From Candidatus Gerdarchaeota archaeon (lineage in GTDB: Archaea > Asgardarchaeota > Heimdallarchaeia > JABLTI01), in the NCBI GenBank assembly GCA_016840945.1, contig JAEORJ010000107.1:1-13003 (forward strand): DNA of 13,003 nt, given 5' to 3'. Below, piece by piece: positions 6,787-13,003 of this stretch. A program made the position numbers and the translations under genes. The stretch's first letter is position 1. Each line of letters starts with the position of its first letter. The notes beneath the pieces are model-generated. The model ran no database searches, was not told the origin of the DNA, and saw nothing but the letters and a program-made list of their open reading frames with translations.

Positions 6787-8619
6787 CTACTTTAATCCTA
6801 ATTGAAGCAATTTTTCATCAGAAGGTCTACCTGTTTTCATGTCGTAATTGCGATATTCATACCATTCTTTCAATTGAAGACCAACATCAGGTACATTACC
6901 TTTAGTTGGTCCTTCTAAGCTTTGCAACATTACAAAAGGCAATTTTTCCAATTCAGGTCTCCAACCCAATTTTAAATTAATTAATCGTTTTAAGGCAAAT
7001 AGTCGCTCACCAATTAAGATTAAATCAGTAGATTGAATTTTAGCATTCATTGCCATAGATAATAATTCAGCAATTTTTGTTGCTGATGGATTGTAGAATT
7101 GACATAATCCTATAGCATTATACATTTGTCTATAACTTTGTAGGTTAGCTAAAGGTTGTGCAAGATTTTTATTATCAAAACGACTATCAGGTAAATCATC
7201 AACCGCAATTTCTGGGAAAATTAGTCCTTGTTGAATAAGATAAGCATCACCGTTTAAATGGCATGCCCCTCTAGGACTAGTAACATAAGATATAGCCATA
7301 CCACTAAAAGCTCTAGGATCATGGAAAGCTGCTTCTAATCCTGCTACTTGAGGAGCCAATTCTAAATGGTTATAATGTTCAGCAAGGGCTTTACTTCCCT
7401 CCGCTAACAAATTACCAATCCCTTTACGTTCAATTATTGCATCTAATAGGAAAAATAGTGATTCTACATCACCAAATTCACACTTAATATTGGTAGGTAA
7501 ATCTTCTTTGGGAATGAAGTCTTTTTCAACCAAATCAAAAAGAACACCAATAGTGGCACCTGAAGACATAGTATCAATCCCATAGTCATTAGCTTTAAAA
7601 TTAGCAAAAGAGACTGCTTCAAGATCATCAATTAAAAGATTGGTGCCAAAAGAAGCGCAAGTTTCAAATTCGGGTCCATCGATTTTTTCTAATTTATATC
7701 TACCTTCAGTAATTTTAATTTCTCGACCACAAGCAATAGGACAGCGATAACAAGCTTTTCTACCTACTAAAATAGTTTCATTCATATTTACTCCGGAAAG
7801 ACTATGAGCTGATTCCATAATTCCTTGAGACCAATTTTTAATTGGCATATCACCATACATTTCTAGAGCAACATCGATATAACCTGAAGTACCAAATTCA
7901 TGAAAGAGTTCATAGCTAAAAGTAGACTTGTATTCATTGTGAGCTTCATCAGCAATTTTTCTAAAATCAATTGGGAGATCATATTTTGTATTTGTACCTT
8001 TGATAGCAATAGCTTTTAGTTTTTTAGAACCCATCACAGCACCTAAACCAGTTCTACCAGCAGCTCGACCACCATATGTCATAATACAAGCGTATTTGAC
8101 TAAATTTTCTCCTGCAGGACCAATACAAGCTATTTCAAATTTATTGCTTCCAAGTTCTTTTATCAAATTCTCTTGAGTGTAATAAGTTCCTTTTCCCCAA
8201 TATTTTGAACCATCAATAATTTTGATGGTATTATCGTCAATTAATAAAATAACTGGATTTTTTGAAATTCCTTCTATAATAACCCCATCATAACCTGCTG
8301 ATTTCAACGCAGGACCTATCTTTCCTCCAACATTTGATTCCCCCCAAAAAGATGTTAGCGGTGAACGTGCACAAAAACTTGAGCGACTGGTGCAGTGAGC
8401 TGGTAAACCTGTAAGAGGGCCTGTTAAAAAATAAAGTTTATTTTCAGAATCAAATGGCAGGGGAATAATTTCTTTCTTTTCAATATCCTTATAGTAATAA
8501 TATGCTCCTAAACCACTCCCACCAACAAATTTCCTAGCAATATCATAATCCAAATTTTCTATTGCATATGTCTTTTCATTTAAATTTACTCTAATTATTT
8601 TTCCTCTATAACCTGTCAT
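6787..8619 (-). CDS. aor: Aldehyde ferredoxin oxidoreductase (tungstopterin family)
   Basis: This cytoplasmic enzyme oxidises aldehydes to carboxylic acids and passes electrons to ferredoxin, using a tungsten bis-pterin cofactor and one [4Fe-4S] cluster. The 610-residue length fits the family. The N-terminal domain begins G-Y-R-G-K-I-I-R-V-N-L and has F-V-G-G-S-G-L-G (31-38) and a pterin-site stretch R-S-P-L-T-S-F-W-G-E-S-N (85-96). The cluster ligands are C290-x2-C293-x3-C297 and C506 (G-L-C), spaced as in the Pyrococcus enzyme. The first D-x-x-G-[IL]-[CD] motif is present (D345-Y-G-I-D); the second reads N501-A-I-G-L-C, with Asn for the usual Asp. T-S-P-R-G-A-C-H (447-454) is the C-terminal pterin-side motif. 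The ATG start has GGTGGT just upstream. Substrate cannot be told from sequence; the neighbours do not suggest one. Confidence 0.95.
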   Translation of the reverse strand: MTGYRGKIIRVNLNEKTYAIENLDYDIARKFVGGSGLGAYYYYKDIEKKEIIPLPFDSENKLYFLTGPLTGLPAHCTSRSSFCARSPLTSFWGESNVGGKIGPALKSAGYDGVIIEGISKNPVILLIDDNTIKIIDGSKYWGKGTYYTQENLIKELGSNKFEIACIGPAGENLVKYACIMTYGGRAAGRTGLGAVMGSKKLKAIAIKGTNTKYDLPIDFRKIADEAHNEYKSTFSYELFHEFGTSGYIDVALEMYGDMPIKNWSQGIMESAHSLSGVNMNETILVGRKACYRCPIACGREIKITEGRYKLEKIDGPEFETCASFGTNLLIDDLEAVSFANFKANDYGIDTMSSGATIGVLFDLVEKDFIPKEDLPTNIKCEFGDVESLFFLLDAIIERKGIGNLLAEGSKALAEHYNHLELAPQVAGLEAAFHDPRAFSGMAISYVTSPRGACHLNGDAYLIQQGLIFPEIAVDDLPDSRFDNKNLAQPLANLQSYRQMYNAIGLCQFYNPSATKIAELLSMAMNAKIQSTDLILIGERLFALKRLINLKLGWRPELEKLPFVMLQSLEGPTKGNVPDVGLQLKEWYEYRNYDMKTGRPSDEKLLQLGLK

Positions 8620-8835
8620 TGTACCACCAAGTATTTTACTAATAGGAGCAAATATTTCATTCTAATATCAGTTCTATAAGATTAGCTAACAATTGTGCAA
8701 AATAAATTACCATTCAAAAATTTTATCTCACTAATTCAAATAGGATTTTAATTAGAGGTTATAATAAATGATTATTAATATAAAAAGAAAGTAAAAAATA
8801 CTCCCTAAATGATTTTTAAAGATGAAAAAGGAAAA
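8620..8835 (-). other. 216-base spacer between the SCP2-like and oxidoreductase genes
   Basis: No gene is seen. On the minus strand it starts with T-rich tracts (8782-8798 as A runs on plus) that could end the SCP2-like transcript. It ends with the oxidoreductase leader. A weak TATA-like CTTATAGA (8673-8680) sits at the right distance to start a transcript about 30 bases before the ATG at 8619. GGTGGT at 8623-8628 is the ribosome binding site. Confidence 0.4.
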
Positions 8836-9252
8836 TTATAGGAATTTAGATTCTATTTTTTGAGCTGTCGCAACTAATTCTTGAGCTGCTTTTACTGCTC
8901 GCAAAACTTTAGCCTTATTTCCTAAAAGATTGAATTTTCTCATTAGTATACCCTTAATTGGATCAATTTTTCCTTCTATAAGATTTAGCCAATTAGAATA
9001 TTTACCAATGTATTGAAATTCTGTTTTAGGGAGATTTTCATCAGACTCATAATATTCAACATTTCTACATTCACCATGCCAAAGGTCAATGTAATATACA
9101 ACACTCTTTTTCAATTTTCCATCTGCCTCAATAACAAATAGGAAATCTCCTTCCCAAGTTTTAGCTGCTTCTTGCCAATTCTTCCCCTTCTCACCATTTA
9201 ATGATTCTTTAAATTCATTGATCCATTCTTTACTAGGAAAATCAAATACCAA
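8836..9252 (-). CDS. SCP2-like sterol/lipid-binding domain protein
   Basis: A 138-residue single-domain protein resembling the SCP-2 sterol-transfer fold, which binds fatty acyl or other lipid chains in a hydrophobic tunnel. Visible features are the opening F-P-S-K-E-W-I-N-E-F (4-13), W33-E-G-D-F-L-F-V-I (33-41), Y-I-D-L-W-H-G-E-C (54-62) and the end of the fold W88 ... I-E-G-K-I-D-P-I-K-G-I-L-M (92-104), followed by K-F-N-L-L-G-N and a helical tail. In bacteria and archaea such proteins often accompany acyl-CoA or aldehyde metabolism, but the ligand is unknown. The start is TTG (9250-9252) with GGTGAT 6 bases upstream and a good TATA box at 9299-9306. It seems to be transcribed from its own promoter rather than from the gene before it. 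Confidence 0.8.
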   Translation of the reverse strand: MVFDFPSKEWINEFKESLNGEKGKNWQEAAKTWEGDFLFVIEADGKLKKSVVYYIDLWHGECRNVEYYESDENLPKTEFQYIGKYSNWLNLIEGKIDPIKGILMRKFNLLGNKAKVLRAVKAAQELVATAQKIESKFL

Positions 9253-9258
9253 TTTTAT

Positions 9259-9264
9259 ATCACC
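9259..9264 (-). promoter_or_regulatory. Ribosome binding site GGTGAT before a TTG start
   Basis: GGTGAT (ATCACC on plus) ends 6 bases before TTG 9252. It confirms the TTG start of the SCP2-like protein, since no ATG lies in frame until residue 104. Confidence 0.65.
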
Positions 9265-9298
9265 AAAATATAATTCTAAATGCTGGAAATCATTAAGC

Positions 9299-9306
9299 TA
9301 TATAAA
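9299..9306 (-). promoter_or_regulatory. TATA box of the SCP2-like gene
   Basis: The minus strand reads TTTATATA, a near-ideal archaeal TATA box, preceded by an A-rich element. The predicted transcript start near 9276 gives a leader of about 24 bases that includes the GGTGAT site. Confidence 0.6.
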
Positions 9307-9347
9307 TGTTAAACTTTGTTTTATTTAACTGTAAAAATCGTATTATA

Positions 9348-9363
9348 AAGAAAAATAAAAAAA
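9348..9363 (-). terminator. Oligo-T terminator of the TIGR04076-like gene
   Basis: Directly after the TGA stop the minus strand has seven T, one A and five more T (A runs 9357-9363 and 9351-9355 on plus). This is typical of intrinsic archaeal termination and separates this gene from the SCP2-like gene. Confidence 0.5.
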
Positions 9364-9639
9364 TCACTCTTCTTGGAAGTCTTCTCGAGTGATTTTAAAA
9401 ATTACTGGGTTGTAACCATCAGGGCAAGCATGGGTAGCAGCATTTTTATCCTTCAACCAAGGGAAATTGGCTTCATAGGTCATTGCATAAATTTTTGGTA
9501 TCATGGAATAGAGAGCACTTAAGCATAATTTTCCTTTTCTTTCATCATTTTCAAAAATAATCTTATCACCAACTTTATGACCAGCTGCACATTGACCTTC
9601 TTGTGATATTACTTCAACAATTATTCTTCTATAAGGCAT
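9364..9639 (-). CDS. TIGR04076 family protein, function unknown
   Basis: A 91-residue protein that fits the small family TIGR04076. The marks are C17-A-A-G-H-K-V-G-D (17-25), the L-C-L-S-A-L core (38-43), F-P-W (59-61), and A-C-P-D (71-74) followed by N-P-V-I-F-K-I. Three cysteines (17, 39, 72) sit in conserved positions, suggesting metal binding or redox activity, but no biochemical role is established to my knowledge. Members are often seen beside oxidoreductases in anaerobes; here the aldehyde oxidoreductase lies two genes downstream. The ATG start (9637-9639) has AGGTG 7 bases upstream, and a BRE/TATA pair lies at 9695-9709. It diverges from the MMPL transporter gene. Confidence 0.85.
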   Translation of the reverse strand: MPYRRIIVEVISQEGQCAAGHKVGDKIIFENDERKGKLCLSALYSMIPKIYAMTYEANFPWLKDKNAATHACPDGYNPVIFKITREDFQEE

Positions 9640-9694
9640 ATATCAACACCTAATACATGATTAATGCTTAAATTAATTTAAAATTTTAGCAGAT

Positions 9695-9709
9695 ATTTTA
9701 TACTTTTTC
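9695..9709 (-). promoter_or_regulatory. BRE/TATA promoter of the TIGR04076-like gene
   Basis: The minus strand reads GAAAAAG (9703-9709) followed by TATAAAAT (9695-9702), a purine-rich BRE and a strong TATA box. Transcription would start near 9672, giving a leader of about 33 bases with AGGTG before the ATG. Confidence 0.6.
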
Positions 9710-9735
9710 AGTGTAAAACAAAAATGATTATTAGT

Positions 9736-9743
9736 GATATATG
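9736..9743 (+). promoter_or_regulatory. Candidate TATA box of the MMPL transporter gene
   Basis: GATATATG is placed so that transcription would start near 9765, about 31 bases before the ATG at 9796. AAGG (9784-9787) is the likely ribosome binding site, 8 bases from the ATG. The box is weaker than the one on the opposite strand of the same divergent region. Confidence 0.35.
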
Positions 9744-9795
9744 AAAATAATAGTCTGTAACTTGTAAGATATTACTAACTTTAAAGGCGAATTTT

Positions 9796-12700
9796 ATGAC
9801 AGCAGAAAAGCGAAATAAAAAAGAACCAAAGTTAAAGGATCAAAATAAACCCTCAGCTTTTGATAAGCTTGGAAATCTTGTAACAAGTAAATATAAAATT
9901 ATTCTAATTGTATGGTTAATAATTTTAGGTGGAGCAATCTATCCAATGATTCGATTGCAACAAGTTCTAAGTTACAATGAGCTAGAATTCTTACCTGATA
10001 ATTTGGAATATAATGAAGGATATGATATTTATAACTCTCTTTTTCCATCGAATGCTACAGGAACAACCATTATTGTCATACAATCTGATTTGGCGATTAG
10101 TTCTGAGGAAAATATGGATTATATAAGAGAACTAACAAATAGAATCTATCAAGAATATGGTGAAGATATTTTTGATATTCAAAGTGCTTGGTCAGTTTTT
10201 GATTATTATAATAGCTCATATTGGGATTTAGTTTCTACAGGAAGGACTGTATTAAATGAAACTTTACTTGCTGAAATAATGGACTATCAACAAATGATGT
10301 ATGAAACAAAAAATGAAATTGATGCACTTTGGAATCAAATTGCTAATCTATATCTTTCTACTTGGTTCAATATTTCTAGAACCTATTATTATGCTGTTTA
10401 TAATACCAGTCTATTTGAAACTGGTCCAGATACTTCTGTTTATGAGATAATTGCTTTAGAAACAGATTTCGTTCCAGGGATGAGTATTAACGCTTCATTT
10501 GTCGATTTAGTATATAATTTAGTTAACAATTATTTAATGGATCCTTATTTGATTAATGACCAAGTGATGCATTCTTTAACACTCGCTTCGGTAAATTCAA
10601 CATTATTTCAATATTTTACTACAATAGAGGGAATGACCAAAGGTGCTTATAATAGTGATGTTTATCCGCTAATAGAAACTTATCATCAAAATTGGACAAG
10701 CACTTATTATGAGAAGATAACTACGTTAGGTACAAGCATTATTAATGGCACTACATTTACAGCTAATCTTTATGATAATTCTACCTTGCCTAATGCTTAT
10801 CTAAGTCAAAGTGCTGTTTTAGGTGAATTACAAATAGTCAATCAAACAACCTATCAATCTTTAGATACTAGGGGTTTAATTGTAAATGCAACGATTGAGA
10901 GTATTGATATATTAGATTTAATTGAGGAATTTGCTGATAATATACCTGTTTCTACAACTACTTTAGTAAATGCTATCGAACCTCTTGTCCAACCATTTAT
11001 TGAAGCAATGTATGATTTAGGTGAAGATCCCACAGAAAGTGAAATGATTATTGTAGTGAATGCTTTTATTGAACAATTATTGAACGCTTTTATAGCAATA
11101 TATCCTCCACCAGGTTCAATAGATGATGTTCCAAGCTTAATATCACAATGGGTGTTGAGTGATGATGGGAAAACAAGTTTAATCCTTGTACAATATAATG
11201 AATTTGGTAAAACCTCTGATGAAATTGATACAATGGTAAAAACCGCTGATTTAGGAATAGGGCTATTAGCTCATGAAGTAGCTGAAGAAATGGATTTACA
11301 ACATACTCAAATTTATCATACAGGTGAAGAATATGTTACAAACATATGGGTTACTCAAGCTGGTGAAGATGCTAAATCTATTGATATCTTTACTATTACC
11401 TTTGTTGTCATAATTTTATTGATTATTTTTTGTAGCTTTATAGCACCTTTAATACCCCTAATAGCAATAGGTTCATCTATAGTTGTATCAATGGCTTTCT
11501 TATGGTTTATTTCTTTTGCAATGGATATTCATTTCTTAGCAACTTTATTCCTTACTGTTACATCACTTGGTGCTGGAGTTGATTATTGTATTTTTATTTT
11601 TTCCAGATACAATGAGGAACGGAAGAAAGGTTTGGATAAAAAAGAAGCATTAAAAATAGCTATTAGATTTGCAGGTGAATCAGTTTTCCATTCAGGTTTA
11701 ACAGTGATGGTTGGATTTGGTGCAATGATAATACCCAACTTTCCATTATTGAGAATATTAGGTATAGCAATGTGTATAGGAATTGTTATGTCAATGCTCT
11801 CTGCTTTATTTATTGTACCATCGGTCATCATGCTTTTTGGCGAATTTATTTGGTGGCCAAAAATACTACAGACTATTTTTAGACCTCAGAAATGGTTCAA
11901 GAAGAAACAACAAATTGACGAGTCTGAAAATAATTCTCTAGAAATTCCTGATGGTAAACCAGTTTATAAAATAAAAGAAGATGAAAATAAAATTGAAAAG
12001 AAAAAGAGCTTTATGGTTCGATTTTCTAATTTTATTACTAGAAGAGGTGTAGCAATAACAATACTAACATTTGTGATAGCTGTTCCATTCATTTATTTCA
12101 CTTTTACAATGGATACCAGTACCGATTTTATGGGAATGTTACCAGCTGATTTTGAAGGGACAGAAGGAAGAAATATTCTTTCTGAATCTATGTCAGTCGG
12201 AGATCCAACACCAATAAATCTACTTATTTATGATTTAGAAGCAAGTCCCTTAGAATATACTCAAAGACTTCATACAGCGATACTGTGTGATGAATTGTTA
12301 GGTATGGATCATGTGTCAACAATTCGTACAACTGTTAGACCATTAGGTTTGCTAATGTTAGATGCTTATCAAGGATTATTCAAGGACTTCAGTTTATCAT
12401 TCGTTGGTAATGATAATCGATCGTTATTAATTGAAATTTACATGGATGTATCACCCTACCACGAAGAAACAGAAAGGTTTGTTGGAGCACTCCCTGAAAC
12501 GGTAAAGGAGATTTTTGAGGATCGCCACTTGAGTACCTTAAGTGTTGGTAAGGTAAGTGTAATAGGTTATGCAAGAGTACTATATGAAATAAAAAATGTC
12601 ACCGATAATTCATTCCCGATAGTAGTTCCAGTAGTTGTTATCGGAGTATATCTAGTGTTATTCTATCTATTTGGATCTTATTTCACACCAATAAGATTGA

Positions 12701-13003
12701 TTATTACTATTGCTTTAAGCATAGCAATAACACTCGGATTATTACAATTAGTTTATTCATATGGATTCAATGTACCAATATTTTGGTTATTACCACTGAT
12801 GTTATTCTCAATACTGATGGGTTTAGGTTTGGATTATGATATTTTCCTGGTAACAAGAATTAAGGAATATTATGATAAAGGTATGAAAACTAGGGATGCA
12901 ATAGCCCACGCATTGGATCATACAGCATCAATAATTTCCGCTTGTGGAACCTTGATGGCTGCTGCATATTCAACGCTAATGTTCTCACAACTTTGGCATC
13001 TAA
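9796..13003 (+). CDS. RND/MMPL family membrane transporter, cut at the window end
   Basis: At least 1,069 codons remain open to the edge, so the C-terminus is missing. It has the RND plan of two halves: TM1 about 35-53, an outer loop to about 528, TMs 2-6 about 529-680, a charged cytoplasmic linker about 690-745, TM7 about 752-770, a second outer loop to about 938, and TMs from about 941. Each half has the MMPL proton-relay pair: D596-Y597 in G-A-G-V-D-Y and D1013-Y1014 in G-L-G-L-D-Y-D-I-F, each followed by a helix with R and E. Such proteins use the proton gradient to move lipids or other hydrophobic molecules. The halves are uneven: the first outer loop has about 475 residues, the second about 165. 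The first loop carries twelve N-x-S/T sequons between 86 and 364. The substrate is unknown. Confidence 0.9.
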   Translation, partial: MTAEKRNKKEPKLKDQNKPSAFDKLGNLVTSKYKIILIVWLIILGGAIYPMIRLQQVLSYNELEFLPDNLEYNEGYDIYNSLFPSNATGTTIIVIQSDLAISSEENMDYIRELTNRIYQEYGEDIFDIQSAWSVFDYYNSSYWDLVSTGRTVLNETLLAEIMDYQQMMYETKNEIDALWNQIANLYLSTWFNISRTYYYAVYNTSLFETGPDTSVYEIIALETDFVPGMSINASFVDLVYNLVNNYLMDPYLINDQVMHSLTLASVNSTLFQYFTTIEGMTKGAYNSDVYPLIETYHQNWTSTYYEKITTLGTSIINGTTFTANLYDNSTLPNAYLSQSAVLGELQIVNQTTYQSLDTRGLIVNATIESIDILDLIEEFADNIPVSTTTLVNAIEPLVQPFIEAMYDLGEDPTESEMIIVVNAFIEQLLNAFIAIYPPPGSIDDVPSLISQWVLSDDGKTSLILVQYNEFGKTSDEIDTMVKTADLGIGLLAHEVAEEMDLQHTQIYHTGEEYVTNIWVTQAGEDAKSIDIFTITFVVIILLIIFCSFIAPLIPLIAIGSSIVVSMAFLWFISFAMDIHFLATLFLTVTSLGAGVDYCIFIFSRYNEERKKGLDKKEALKIAIRFAGESVFHSGLTVMVGFGAMIIPNFPLLRILGIAMCIGIVMSMLSALFIVPSVIMLFGEFIWWPKILQTIFRPQKWFKKKQQIDESENNSLEIPDGKPVYKIKEDENKIEKKKSFMVRFSNFITRRGVAITILTFVIAVPFIYFTFTMDTSTDFMGMLPADFEGTEGRNILSESMSVGDPTPINLLIYDLEASPLEYTQRLHTAILCDELLGMDHVSTIRTTVRPLGLLMLDAYQGLFKDFSLSFVGNDNRSLLIEIYMDVSPYHEETERFVGALPETVKEIFEDRHLSTLSVGKVSVIGYARVLYEIKNVTDNSFPIVVPVVVIGVYLVLFYLFGSYFTPIRLIITIALSIAITLGLLQLVYSYGFNVPIFWLLPLMLFSILMGLGLDYDIFLVTRIKEYYDKGMKTRDAIAHALDHTASIISACGTLMAAAYSTLMFSQLWHL

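Noticed and set aside
11583..11831. Minus-strand frame of 82 codons inside the MMPL gene
   Set aside because: It is antisense to transmembrane helices that carry the D596-Y597 motif and has no ribosome binding site of the type used here. The same reasoning removes the small frames at 215-421, 961-1155, 1475-1714, 2795-2983 and 12389-12574.
12995..13003. TAA at the last three bases as a possible stop for the MMPL gene
   Set aside because: The TAA at 13001-13003 is out of frame. The MMPL frame reads CTA at 13000-13002, and the second transmembrane bundle is still incomplete there.

Overview
The window is AT-rich (roughly two thirds A+T) and reads as archaeal. TiaS is an archaeal tRNA enzyme. 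Several upstream regions carry BRE/TATA-like boxes rather than bacterial -35/-10 pairs, ribosome binding sites are of the GGTG / GGTGAT type, and oligo-T tracts follow several minus-strand genes. An aldehyde ferredoxin oxidoreductase suggests an anaerobic or microaerobic life style. The large lineage-specific proteins and low GC would suit an Asgard (Heimdall/Loki-like) archaeon, but no single marker here proves that. Ten protein genes are supported. No tRNA, rRNA, CRISPR array, transposase or phage gene was seen.

Layout. Positions 1-242 are non-coding and probably hold the promoter of the first gene. A plus-strand gene (243-1796) encodes a 517-residue unrecognised protein with repeated W-x-I motifs. 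It converges on pyrF (1830-2654, minus; type 2 orotidine 5'-phosphate decarboxylase) across a hairpin that looks like a shared terminator. pyrF diverges from a small MoaD/ThiS-like sulfur carrier or ubiquitin-like protein ending in Gly-Gly (2817-3035, plus). A run of six minus-strand genes follows, listed here by position: a stand-alone GcvH-like lipoyl protein (3123-3563), tiaS (3666-5027), an unrecognised 531-residue protein (5076-6671), a tungsten-type aldehyde ferredoxin oxidoreductase (6787-8619), an SCP2-like lipid-binding protein (8836-9252) and a TIGR04076-like protein (9364-9639). The last 3.2 kb (9796 to the edge, plus) is an RND/MMPL transporter cut off by the window end.

How the genes may work together. 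The minus-strand genes are not a single tight operon: gaps are 48-216 bases and several genes have their own TATA-like box and T-rich end. Only tiaS and the 531-residue gene are close enough (48 bases) to suggest co-transcription. The contents are mostly housekeeping or metabolic: pyrimidine synthesis, decoding of AUA codons, lipoyl-dependent one-carbon or acyl/sulfur chemistry, and ferredoxin-linked aldehyde oxidation. The MoaD-like protein could serve pterin cofactor synthesis for the oxidoreductase, but the two are about 3.8 kb apart on opposite strands, so this is inference.

The most notable points are the two large unrecognised proteins, the sequon-rich and oversized first outer loop of the MMPL protein, and the use of TTG as start codon in five of ten genes. 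I see no clear evidence of a wholly new multi-gene system.
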